From NCBI GenBank assembly GCA_023449275.1, contig JAEXJM010000018.1:1-35588 (forward strand): a stretch of DNA of 35,588 nt. Reading direction: 5' to 3'. The notes beneath the pieces were generated by a model. It was not told the origin of the DNA and did no database searches. It saw only the letters and a list, made by a program, of their open reading frames with translations. Made by a program: the position numbers and the translations under genes. Below, one piece after another: positions 24,789-32,141 of the stretch (positions within the stretch are counted from its first letter, which is position 1; every line of letters begins with the position of its first letter). The stretch is from Pseudomonadota bacterium (GTDB lineage Bacteria > Pseudomonadota > Gammaproteobacteria > Burkholderiales > Burkholderiaceae_D).

Positions 24789-25634
24789 TCAGTTGTCACG
24801 CAGAAGGTCGTTGATCGCGGTTTTGGCGCGGGTCCGGGCGTTGACGCGCTTGACGATCACGGCACAGTATAAACTGTATTTCCCACTGGGGTCAGGGATA
24901 TTTCCGGGAACGACGACAGAACCGGACGGGACACGGCCGTACAGGATACGGTCGTTTTCACGGTCGTAAATACGTGTGGACTGTCCGATGTATACCCCCA
25001 TCGAGATGACACTGTTTTCCTCTACGATGACGCCCTCGACGATTTCGGAACGTGCACCGATGAAACAGTTGTCTTCGATAATGGTCGGGTTGGCCTGCAT
25101 CGGTTCCAGGACGCCACCGATACCGACACCACCGGAGAGATGGACATGTTTTCCGATCTGGGCGCAGGAACCGACGGTAGCCCAGGTATCGATCATGGTT
25201 CCTTCATCGACGTAAGCCCCGATATTGACGAAAGAAGGCATCATGACAACGTTCTTCCCGATATAACTGCCCAGCCGGGCAACAGCGGGTGGAACGACCC
25301 GAAAGCCGGCTTTTGCGAAGTCTTCCTGTGTGTAATTGGCGAACTTGCTGGTGACCTTGTCATAAAAATGAAGCGCTGGCGAGCCGTCTGCACCGACTGG
25401 CATCGCAAAGTTTTCCTGAAGGCGGAAGGAGAGAAGAACGGCCTTTTTGGTCCATTGGTTGACGACCCATTCGCCATTCTTTTTTTCCGCAACGCGAAGT
25501 TGGCCACAATCGAGCTGGCGGATGACTTCGGCAATCGCCGCGCGGAGAATGGGAGAGGCATCGCCTGCCGTAAAACTGTCCCGGTTTTCCCAGGCTTTAT
25601 CGATGATTTGTTTCAGTTGTTCTTCCTGTGACAT
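24789..25634 (-). CDS. dapD: 2,3,4,5-tetrahydropyridine-2,6-dicarboxylate N-succinyltransferase
   Basis: DapD transfers succinyl from succinyl-CoA to tetrahydrodipicolinate, the committed step of the succinylase branch. The 281-residue product has a helical N-terminal domain with MSQEEQLKQIIDKAWENRD. A left-handed beta-helix of hexapeptide repeats follows (about 105-250; for example NVVMMPSFVNIGAYVDEGTM and VHLSGGVGIGGVLEP), then the C-terminal part with GKYSLYCAVIVKRV. AGGA lies 7 nt before the ATG. It starts 27 nt after dapC and ends 31 nt before dapE. Length matches the family (E. coli 274). Confidence 0.97.
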   Translation of the reverse strand: MSQEEQLKQIIDKAWENRDSFTAGDASPILRAAIAEVIRQLDCGQLRVAEKKNGEWVVNQWTKKAVLLSFRLQENFAMPVGADGSPALHFYDKVTSKFANYTQEDFAKAGFRVVPPAVARLGSYIGKNVVMMPSFVNIGAYVDEGTMIDTWATVGSCAQIGKHVHLSGGVGIGGVLEPMQANPTIIEDNCFIGARSEIVEGVIVEENSVISMGVYIGQSTRIYDRENDRILYGRVPSGSVVVPGNIPDPSGKYSLYCAVIVKRVNARTRAKTAINDLLRDN

Positions 25635-25661
25635 GATGGTTTCCTGTTTTTGTGATTCTTA

Positions 25662-26870
25662 TTACAGTTCGCGTCGCTGTGTTCTGACGAATTCGGCGAT
25701 ACGTAAAATTCCCTCCAGACATTCGGCAGGTTCAGCGACCAGTGCAATACGGATGCGGTTCGTCCCGGGATTGATGCCGTTCGCTTCACGTGCCAGATAA
25801 CTGCCAGGGAGTACGGTGACATTGAATTTCCCATAAAGTTTTCTGGCAAATTCCGTGTCGGATAATCCTGTCTTTTCGTAAACTTCAGCCCAGAGGTAGA
25901 AACTGGCGTCTGGCATGGAGACATTCAGTGCTTTTTGCAGTACGGGTACGGCTTCGTGGAATTTGGCCGCGTATTTCGCGCGGTTTTCTTCCACATGTTT
26001 TTCATCGTTCCATGCCGCAACTGAAGCCGCTTGTATGGATTCACTCATGGCGGTACCGTGGTAGGTGCGATAAAGCAGGAATTTTTCGATAATCGATGCG
26101 TCTCCTGCAACGAATCCGGAGCGCATGCCCGGTATGTTGGAGCGTTTGGACAGGCTTGAAAGCATGACCAGACGGGGATAATTCCTGCGTCCGAGACGGT
26201 ATGCCGCTTCCAGCCCGCCCAGTGGCGGTTCGTCGAAATAGATTTCCGAATAGCATTCATCCGAGGCAATGACGAAACCGTAACGGTCAGAGAGTTCGAA
26301 CAGTTTTTTCCAGTGATCGAGATTCATCACGGCACCGGTCGGATTTCCCGGAGAACAGACATAGACAAGCCGGGTTTTTTTCCAAACCGTCTCAGGTACG
26401 CTGTCGTAATCACAGCCAAAATTCTGTTCCGGCAGGGCGTTCACGAAGTAAGGTTCTGCACCAGCCAGATATGTGGCGCCTTCATATATCTGATAGAAGG
26501 GATTGGGGCAGACGACAATGCCATGTTCAGATGGGTCGAGGACGGTTTGTGCCAGCGAGAAAAGGGCTTCGCGTGAACCCAGTGTCGGGAGGATCTGGGT
26601 GGCCGGATCGAGAGCGGGTATCTTGTATCGGTTGTTCAGCCATGAAGCGATCGCTTCACGCAAAACCAGCGTTCCCTGCGTGGCCGGATATTTTGACAGG
26701 CCATCCAGATTATCCCGCAGGGCACGGCGTATGAATGGGGGCGCGCTATGTTTGGGTTCGCCAATACCAAGGTTGATGTGTCCGTAACTGTCGTCCGGAT
26801 GATGGATGGCAAACAGCTTGCGCAGCTTTTCAAAAGGATAAGGCTGCAAACGGTTCAATAGTGGATTCAT
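25662..26870 (-). CDS. dapC: Succinyldiaminopimelate transaminase DapC
   Basis: DapC is a PLP-dependent aminotransferase converting N-succinyl-2-amino-6-oxopimelate to N-succinyl-LL-diaminopimelate. The 402-residue product has class I/II fold markers: INLGIGEPKH near the N-terminus, the SPGNPTG loop (173-179), the SDECYSEIYF Asp/Tyr block (203-212), the Schiff-base lysine K242 in SLSKRSNIPGMRSG, and the C-terminal GTNRIRIALV Arg. The opening MNPLLNRLQPYPFEKLRKL is typical of DapC. Being first in dapC-dapD-dapE fixes the function better than homology alone. Only a weak ribosome site precedes the ATG. A Fur-like box lies 39-57 nt upstream. Confidence 0.94.
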   Translation of the reverse strand: MNPLLNRLQPYPFEKLRKLFAIHHPDDSYGHINLGIGEPKHSAPPFIRRALRDNLDGLSKYPATQGTLVLREAIASWLNNRYKIPALDPATQILPTLGSREALFSLAQTVLDPSEHGIVVCPNPFYQIYEGATYLAGAEPYFVNALPEQNFGCDYDSVPETVWKKTRLVYVCSPGNPTGAVMNLDHWKKLFELSDRYGFVIASDECYSEIYFDEPPLGGLEAAYRLGRRNYPRLVMLSSLSKRSNIPGMRSGFVAGDASIIEKFLLYRTYHGTAMSESIQAASVAAWNDEKHVEENRAKYAAKFHEAVPVLQKALNVSMPDASFYLWAEVYEKTGLSDTEFARKLYGKFNVTVLPGSYLAREANGINPGTNRIRIALVAEPAECLEGILRIAEFVRTQRREL

Positions 26871-26908
26871 GGCTCGTGTCGACCGGAATAAGTCTTATTG
26901 ATAAAAGT

Positions 26909-26927
26909 GTGAATGAAAATCATTATG
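26909..26927. promoter_or_regulatory. Fur-box-like sequence upstream of dapC
   Basis: The 19 bases match the classical palindromic Fur consensus at 15 positions, including an uninterrupted AATCATTAT half. The site lies 39-57 nt before the dapC ATG, in a region where the minus-strand promoter is expected. Function is inferred from sequence only. Confidence 0.45.
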
Positions 26928-27359
26928 GCATTCTTTTCATCTTCTGTTTTTCAGCAGGAATACGGTTTTAAAAGAAGCATGAATCGTGCCAATCTGGTGA
27001 ATTTCGCTTCAAAAACGGGCAGATTTTTTACGGGATGAAACAAAATATCGAAAAAAAGAGTGGATGTTTATTGATGAATTCGATGATGTCCGATCATCAT
27101 TTGCGCTGGAATGATTGACATGATGTGATGCAATGAAAGCAGGCATCCAGATCAAGGAATGTGTATTTGTCCGAAATATCTGTCGAAGAAAAAGAACCGA
27201 ATGGAAAAGACATGGTCTGTTTATTTGTCTTCCCTGAATGATATCCATCCTTATATTCTTTTCTTTGTCATGACACGGTCATATGGTGCGAATATTCTGA
27301 GCATATCGCAAGGGCACTGACTCACAAGGCATATGCCCGATGGGTTGATCATCATTTTA
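26928..27359. other. Non-coding stretch between dapC and the first small ORF
   Basis: No supported gene was found. The minus-strand open frame 27009-27248 has a low-complexity, Ser/His-rich sequence without a ribosome site. A GGCATATGCC palindrome lies just before the small-ORF leader (about 27328-27337), and a GGGCA/TGCCC inverted repeat spans the same area. Confidence 0.5.
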
Positions 27360-27375
27360 AGGAAAGGATGCAATC

Positions 27376-27573
27376 ATGGATGTGGTTATCAATAAACGGA
27401 AGATACGGGATACGGTCAGACAACTGGTCGATAAAGGTCAGAAAAGCCTGAAGATCGAAAACAGAACTCACTCGCCCACTTCCGGCTTCAGGATGCCCTG
27501 TCTGGTCCGTAACGGTTTCGGTTTCAATTCTTGTCAGCTTACTGGAACAGTCATGGCGATAAAGCAATTCTGA
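27376..27573 (+). CDS. Small ORF, 65 aa, unknown; first of a matching tandem pair
   Basis: The frame starts at an ATG with AAGGAAAGGA 7 nt upstream and ends 38 nt before a strong terminator, so it has the layout of a free-standing gene. The product starts MDVVINKRKIRDTVRQLVDKG, is basic, has three Cys-poor polar segments, and shows no membrane helix or known motif. Its first residues (MD-x-VI-x-KR-x-I) and its leader resemble those of the ORF at 27861, but the rest differs, so this copy could be frameshifted or degenerate. A longer frame on the opposite strand covers the same bases, but it contains the terminator and is less credible. Coding status is uncertain. Confidence 0.4.
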   Translation: MDVVINKRKIRDTVRQLVDKGQKSLKIENRTHSPTSGFRMPCLVRNGFGFNSCQLTGTVMAIKQF

Positions 27574-27610
27574 TTTTTCATTTGTCCCTTTTAGGGTTTT
27601 TTTCATTTTT

Positions 27611-27640
27611 GCCGGAACCTGGATTTCCGGCTTTTTTTTT
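27611..27640 (+). terminator. Intrinsic terminator after the 65-aa ORF
   Basis: GCCGGAA (27611-27617) pairs perfectly with TTCCGGC (27625-27631) across a 7-nt loop, followed by nine T. It is preceded by a T-rich stretch that is similar to the one before the terminator at 28126. Confidence 0.9.
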
Positions 27641-27710
27641 CGGAAACTAACAGAATTTCTTTTAGCCAACAAATCAGGCAGCCTGTTCAAAAGACGGGTA
27701 TTTTCTGCTT

Positions 27711-27746
27711 GAGATCAATCTTTTTTTTCCCGTTTTTTTTGATCTC
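27711..27746. repeat. 8-bp inverted repeat enclosing a T-rich loop
   Basis: GAGATCAA (27711-27718) and TTGATCTC (27739-27746) are perfect inverted repeats separated by 20 nt that are nearly all T with a central CCCG. It does not look like a normal terminator, because the T-run lies inside the loop. It could be an operator or a structured leader for the ORF at 27861. Confidence 0.5.
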
Positions 27747-27860
27747 GATTGAATGTCACCATCTCGTAATGAAAGACACTTATTTTACAGTTATCGAATA
27801 AAAACGGATGGATAACTGGAGAAAAACAGTGTCGATCATTTTGTCGAAAAGGATTGGATC

Positions 27861-28088
27861 ATGGATGACGTGATAACGAAACGGAGCATTGTGAGAGCCG
27901 TTATCCTGGCATGTATTCCCGCCTGTCTCTCGGCGGTGATACTTTACAAAATGCCCGTAAAAGATTTTCTGGTTTCTGCCATTCTTGAGAATTCCGGCAG
28001 TTATGTGAGCGGACACCCCGATGTAAAACCGGATTCCGAAATGACGGACCGGTTGAGAAAGGACCGCTGGATGGATTTGTTTTTGTAG
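27861..28088 (+). CDS. Small predicted membrane protein, 75 aa; second of a matching tandem pair
   Basis: The ATG has AAAAGGA 7-8 nt upstream, and a strong terminator follows 38 nt after the stop. The product opens MDDVITKRSIVRAV, then has one hydrophobic segment (about 11-30, with ILACIPACLSAVILY and two cysteines) and a charged polar tail ending DRLRKDRWMDLFL. A single-pass inner-membrane topology with the tail outside is plausible. The family is not recognised. Leader, first dozen residues and terminator resemble those of the ORF at 27376, suggesting duplicated cassettes of a small lineage-specific gene. Confidence 0.5.
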   Translation: MDDVITKRSIVRAVILACIPACLSAVILYKMPVKDFLVSAILENSGSYVSGHPDVKPDSEMTDRLRKDRWMDLFL

Positions 28089-28125
28089 TTGGTTGCTCGT
28101 AATGCGTTTTGGAGTTTTTTCATTT

Positions 28126-28153
28126 GCCGGAAACATTTGTTTCCGGCTTTTTT
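28126..28153 (+). terminator. Intrinsic terminator after the 75-aa ORF
   Basis: GCCGGAAAC (28126-28134) pairs perfectly with GTTTCCGGC (28139-28147) across a 4-nt loop, followed by six T. Confidence 0.92.
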
Positions 28154-28161
28154 ATCTGAAA

Positions 28162-28655
28162 TTATCCAGGCTGTCGGGGTCTTCTGAAGATTGACGGGAC
28201 GACAATCCGGATCAGCTTGTCAGGATTGATCGGCCTGGACAGATAATTGCTCATTCCGCTTTGCAAGGCGGTTCCCATATCATTTCTGAAGGTGTTTGCA
28301 GTCAGGGAAATAATGGGAATCGCCAGAGCGTCTGGTCTGGTAGGTCCGTATGGTACGTGTTGACTCAATGCCATCCATCAGAACAAGACTGTAAGCACCG
28401 TGATGAGAGTGCGGAATGTATCGATAGCTTCCTGTCCATCCCATGCATGCTTTATCACTGCACCGGTCGGTTCGAGTATGGCCATGACGATTTCGGCATT
28501 GATTTCATTGTTTTCGGCAATCAGGATATGATGGCCTTCCCGTTATACTGGCAGGGCGACGGCTGTTTTTCCGGAGATCGGGAAGAATCGGGATTCCCAT
28601 GTTCTGTCAGTTTGAGGTCAGGCCTGACGGTAAAGGTTGACTCCCTGCCAGGCTG
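28162..28655 (-). pseudogene. Decayed C-terminal end of a hybrid sensor histidine kinase (HATPase tail plus receiver domain)
   Basis: Reading the minus strand in shifting frames gives recognisable pieces in the right order. First is the end of an HATPase domain (PGRESTFTVRPDL). Next is a receiver-domain start (HHILIAENNEINAEIVMAIL, then DGQEAIDTFRT). In another frame comes HHGAYSLVLMDGIESTRTIRTY, and in a further frame the receiver end (IPIISLTANTFRNDMGTALQ, then GMSNYLSRPINPDKL). At least three frame changes and an in-frame stop (TAA about 28543-28545) break it. The usual acidic pair reads ENN rather than EDN, the LTAN/SKP lysine is Arg, and about seven residues around the phospho-Asp are missing. 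The sensor and most of the kinase are absent. It is almost certainly non-functional. Confidence 0.85.
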
Positions 28656-28688
28656 GAAGACAGGATATTGATGGGTCAGGAGCAATTG

Positions 28689-28714
28689 AAAAAGCCCGGC
28701 AATGCCGGGCTTTT
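28689..28714 (-). terminator. Intrinsic terminator of htpG
   Basis: AAAAGCCCGGC (28690-28700) pairs perfectly with GCCGGGCTTTT (28704-28714) across a 3-nt loop. On the minus strand it ends in five T, about 20 nt past the htpG stop. Confidence 0.88.
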
Positions 28715-28733
28715 ATGTCATGACAGATAGGCT

Positions 28734-30656
28734 TTATTCGCTTTTTTTGCCAACAGAACCGAGAAGCATCGTGTTCATCAGTTTGACGAAGGCAGCCGGA
28801 TCGGCCAGGGAGCCGCCTTCAGCCAGAACAGCCTGGTCATATAAGAGGTTAGTCCAGTCGTCGAAGTGTTTGTCTTCATATTTCAGGGCCTGAATGAGTG
28901 GATGATTCGGGTTGATTTCCAGAATCGGCTTCATGTTCGGAACTTTCTGGCCTGCCGCTTTCAGCATTCTCTGGAGATTGTTTGAAAGATCGTTTTCATC
29001 GGCGATCAGGCATGAAGGGGAATCTGTCAGTCTGACGGTCACCTTCACATCTTTGACTTTCTGACCAAGGACCGTTTTCATTTTCCCGATCGTATCCGCA
29101 AATTCGGTCTGGTTTTCCTCATTTTGTTTTTTTTCTTCCTCATCAGCCAGCTTCAGCAGATCAAGATTGCCCTGTGCGACGGAAACGAGGTTTTTCTCAT
29201 TGTATTCCGTCAGGAAAGACAACATCCATTCATCGACCCGATCGGTCAGAATGAGGACTTCTATGCCTTTCTTGCGGAAAATTTCCATGTGCGGGCTGTT
29301 TTTCGCAGCCGTATAATTTTCTGCGGTAATGTAGAAAATGCGGACCTGATTTTCTTTCATCCGTGAAATGTAATCGTCCAGCGAAACGTCCTGAACGTCA
29401 GTGTCATTGTGCGTGGAAGCGAAACGCAGCAGTTTGGCAATGCGTTCCTTGTTGCCCGGGTCTTCTCCGACGCCTTCTTTCAAAACCTGTCCGAACTGGC
29501 TCCAGAACGTGGCATAGAGTTCTTTTTTTGCCGGATCGTCAGACTGGGCAAGTTCTTCCAGCATGGTCAGGACACGGCGGGTTGAACCCTCGCGGATCAT
29601 TCGGACATCGCGGGATTCCTGCAGGATTTCACGGGATACGTTCAATGGAAGGTCGTTGGAATCGATGACTCCACGGACAAAACGCAGGTAGACTGGCATT
29701 AGCTGTTCAGCGTCATCCATGATGAAAACACGCTTGACGTAAAGCTTGATTCCACCGCGCTTGTTGCGGTCCCAAAGGTCGAATGGCGCTTCTTTGGGGA
29801 TATAGAGCAGCTGGTTATATTCCGTGCGCCCCTCGACCTTGTTGTGCGTCCAGGTCAGTGGATCGTTTACGTCATGGCTGATGTGTTTGTAGAATTCACG
29901 GTACTGTTCGTCGGTAATGTCGGCCTTGTTCCGTGCCCAGAGTGCATTGGCCTGATTGACCGTTTCCAGTTCCGTGCCGGTTTTCATCGTTTTCGATTCA
30001 TTGTCCCATTCCTCTTTCAGCATCTGGATAGGCAATGAGACATGGTCGGAATACTTGCGGATGATGGCTTTCAGTCGCCAGTTGGTCAGGAAATCGTCTT
30101 CACCTTCGCGCAGATGAAGCGTGATGTCCGTTCCGCGCTGTGCCCGGTCGATTTTCTCTACGGTGAAATCGCCTTCACCGGTCGATTCCCAACGGATACC
30201 TTCACTGGCTGGCAGGCCGGCACGACGGGATTCGACGGTGATTTTGTCCGCGACGATAAAGCCTGAATAAAAGCCGACACCGAATTGTCCGATCAGGGCA
30301 TCGTTTTTCTTCTGGTCACTGGACAGGCGGGAAAGGAATTCCTTGGTGCCGGACTTGGCGATAGTCCCCAGATGGGCGACGGCCTCGTCACGGCTCATGC
30401 CGATACCGTTGTCGGAAATGGTGATGGTCCGGTTTTCCGGAGAAAACGAGATTCTGATCTTCAAATCCGGATCGTGTTCCTGCAATTCCGGTTTGTCCAG
30501 CGCTTCATAGCGGAGCCTGTCGATGGCGTCCGATGCATTGGAGATCAGTTCACGCAGGAAAATTTCCTTGTTGGAATAGAGAGAGTGGATCATCAGTTGC
30601 AGAAGCTGTTTGACTTCTGCCTGAAAGCCCATGGTTTGTTTTTCTGATTCAGCCAT
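28734..30656 (-). CDS. htpG: Molecular chaperone HtpG (Hsp90)
   Basis: HtpG is the bacterial cytosolic Hsp90, an ATP-dependent dimeric chaperone. The 640-residue product shows the GHKL ATPase site: Glu36 and Asn40 in RELISNASDA, and DNGIGM at 82-87. The lid motif GTIAKSGTKEF and QFGVGFYS follow. The middle domain carries IRMFYLT-like client and catalytic-loop segments, with NVSREILQESRDVRMIR. The C-terminal dimerisation domain lacks the eukaryotic MEEVD tail, as expected. GAGGT lies 4 nt before the ATG. A sigma-32 promoter lies 40-67 nt upstream and a strong terminator follows, so the gene is a heat-inducible monocistron. Length is normal (E. coli 624). Confidence 0.98.
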   Translation of the reverse strand: MAESEKQTMGFQAEVKQLLQLMIHSLYSNKEIFLRELISNASDAIDRLRYEALDKPELQEHDPDLKIRISFSPENRTITISDNGIGMSRDEAVAHLGTIAKSGTKEFLSRLSSDQKKNDALIGQFGVGFYSGFIVADKITVESRRAGLPASEGIRWESTGEGDFTVEKIDRAQRGTDITLHLREGEDDFLTNWRLKAIIRKYSDHVSLPIQMLKEEWDNESKTMKTGTELETVNQANALWARNKADITDEQYREFYKHISHDVNDPLTWTHNKVEGRTEYNQLLYIPKEAPFDLWDRNKRGGIKLYVKRVFIMDDAEQLMPVYLRFVRGVIDSNDLPLNVSREILQESRDVRMIREGSTRRVLTMLEELAQSDDPAKKELYATFWSQFGQVLKEGVGEDPGNKERIAKLLRFASTHNDTDVQDVSLDDYISRMKENQVRIFYITAENYTAAKNSPHMEIFRKKGIEVLILTDRVDEWMLSFLTEYNEKNLVSVAQGNLDLLKLADEEEKKQNEENQTEFADTIGKMKTVLGQKVKDVKVTVRLTDSPSCLIADENDLSNNLQRMLKAAGQKVPNMKPILEINPNHPLIQALKYEDKHFDDWTNLLYDQAVLAEGGSLADPAAFVKLMNTMLLGSVGKKSE

Positions 30657-30695
30657 TTTTACCTCGTTGACAGCGATATTAAATGAATGAAACCC

Positions 30696-30723
30696 ATATG
30701 GGGGTTATACCGGATATTTCAAG
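30696..30723 (-). promoter_or_regulatory. Sigma-32 (RpoH) heat-shock promoter of htpG
   Basis: On the minus strand CTTGAAA (30717-30723) is followed after exactly 13 nt by CCCCATAT (30696-30703). This is a full match to the heat-shock consensus CTTGAAA-N11-16-CCCCATNT. It is correctly placed and oriented for htpG. Confidence 0.92.
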
Positions 30724-30875
30724 AGGTATCCAGTGCGCGAGGCTATATCGGGCGTATCGGTGCCCATAATTTCTGCGGGTGTTTTCTGTTTGCCATAACA
30801 AAAAGGGAAACGGAATAAGGAATCGGGATGTTTTCGAAATTCTCTTTTTCTGTACCCCTTGTTTATCGGTAGCGC

Positions 30876-30881
30876 TATAAT
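30876..30881 (+). promoter_or_regulatory. Possible -10 box for the aminotransferase gene
   Basis: A perfect TATAAT lies 28 nt before the ATG at 30910. I could not find a well-spaced -35 hexamer; TTGTTT at 30859 is only 11 nt away. Transcription from here would leave a leader of about 20 nt without a clear Shine-Dalgarno sequence. Confidence 0.35.
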
Positions 30882-30909
30882 CAGGTAAAACAATTATGCC
30901 CATAGACAA

Positions 30910-32073
30910 ATGAAGTACTCTGACAGAATCCTCAATACACCTTCCTCATTCATCCGCGATATCCTTAAAGTGACCGATGCACCGGATGTCATTTCTTTTG
31001 CAGGGGGTCTTCCCAATCCGGTATCGTTTCCGATTGATGCCCTTCAGGAGTCCATTGCGAAAGCCATTGACAAAAACGGAAGCCGGCTTTTCCAGTATTC
31101 CACGACTGAAGGCTATCCGGCTCTGAGGGAAATGATCGCAAACAAATATCGCCGCAAATTCAATCTGGATGTGAATCCGGAAGATGTGCTGATCACGAAC
31201 GGTTCCCAACAGGCGCTGGAATTGCTGGGTAAGGTGATTCTGAACAAAGGGGATCAGGTCTTGATGGAAGAACCGGGTTATCTGGGGGCGATTCAGGCTT
31301 TTTCCCTGTGTGAACCCGAATTTCTGCCGGTTACGCTGGAAGAAGATGGCCTGAATCTGGATATTCTGGAAGAAAAACTTGAAAACAATCCGGTCAAAAT
31401 GATTTATTGCGTGCCGAATTTCCAGAACCCGACCGGCCTGACGTATTCGCTGGAAAAAAGGAAAGCCATGCGGGAGATCGTTTCGAAATATGATCTTGTG
31501 TTGATCGAGGACGATCCTTATGGCGAATTGCGTTTCAGGGGAGAATCCCTGCCGTATATCGGTGCCGGATATATGGAAAACAGCGTTTTGCTCGGGACTT
31601 TCTCGAAGACGGTCACACCGGGGATGCGTCTGGGCTTCCTGATCACCAAAAATGCCGAACTGATGCGTTATCTGGTTACCGCCAAGCAGGGCAGCGACTT
31701 GCATACCAATATTTTCACGCAGTACGCCATTCATGAATATCTCATGAACAATCCTTATGCCGAGCATGTGGACAAGATCGTCGCGCTTTACAAGGAACAG
31801 GCTACGGTCATGCTGGATGCCATGGAAGAATTTTTCCCGAAAACGGTATCATGGACGAAACCGGAAGGCGGCATGTTCATCTGGGTAACGCTTCCTGAGG
31901 GGCAGTCGGCGCTTGAACTTTTCCCCAAAGCGATGGAACAGAAAGTGGCTTTCGTTCCGGGCGATCCTTTCTATACCCACAAGCGGGGTGTCAATACCTT
32001 CCGCCTGAATTACACGAATGCGACGCCGGAGGTCATCCGCGAAGGCATCAGACGGCTGGGCAGCATTTTGTAA
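30910..32073 (+). CDS. PLP-dependent class I/II aminotransferase (LysN/2-aminoadipate type)
   Basis: The 387-residue product belongs to the fold-type I group that includes LysN, KAT II and the aminotransferase half of MocR proteins, here without a GntR domain. Markers are ISFAGGLPNP (28-37), FQYSTTEGYPALRE (61-74), the NGSQQALEL block (97-105), NPTG with Asn173, DDPYGELRF (201-209), Schiff-base Lys233 in GTFSKTVTPGMRLG, and the C-terminal FRLNYTN Arg. The substrate is not fixed by sequence: 2-aminoadipate, aromatic, or branched-chain keto acids are all possible. The ATG lacks a clear ribosome site. It converges on ilvE across a shared terminator. Confidence 0.88.
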   Translation: MKYSDRILNTPSSFIRDILKVTDAPDVISFAGGLPNPVSFPIDALQESIAKAIDKNGSRLFQYSTTEGYPALREMIANKYRRKFNLDVNPEDVLITNGSQQALELLGKVILNKGDQVLMEEPGYLGAIQAFSLCEPEFLPVTLEEDGLNLDILEEKLENNPVKMIYCVPNFQNPTGLTYSLEKRKAMREIVSKYDLVLIEDDPYGELRFRGESLPYIGAGYMENSVLLGTFSKTVTPGMRLGFLITKNAELMRYLVTAKQGSDLHTNIFTQYAIHEYLMNNPYAEHVDKIVALYKEQATVMLDAMEEFFPKTVSWTKPEGGMFIWVTLPEGQSALELFPKAMEQKVAFVPGDPFYTHKRGVNTFRLNYTNATPEVIREGIRRLGSIL

Positions 32074-32091
32074 GACGGATCGACCGGTATG

Positions 32092-32123
32092 AAAAAAGCG
32101 CAAACTCCGGTTTGCGCTTTTTT
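32092..32123. terminator. Bidirectional terminator with a 14-bp perfect stem
   Basis: AAAAAAGCGCAAAC (32092-32105) pairs perfectly with GTTTGCGCTTTTTT (32110-32123) across a TCCG loop. It serves both the aminotransferase gene on plus and ilvE on minus. Confidence 0.93.
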
Positions 32124-32141
32124 GTTTTTGTCCTGAATCAC

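Noticed and set aside
27352..27690. 112-aa minus-strand open frame over the first small ORF
   Set aside because: Runs through a strong plus-strand terminator hairpin, has no convincing ribosome site, and its N-terminus encodes the poly-T tract (Lys-rich).
30679..30909. 76-aa minus-strand open frame upstream of htpG
   Set aside because: Contains the sigma-32 promoter of htpG and has no ribosome site or family features.
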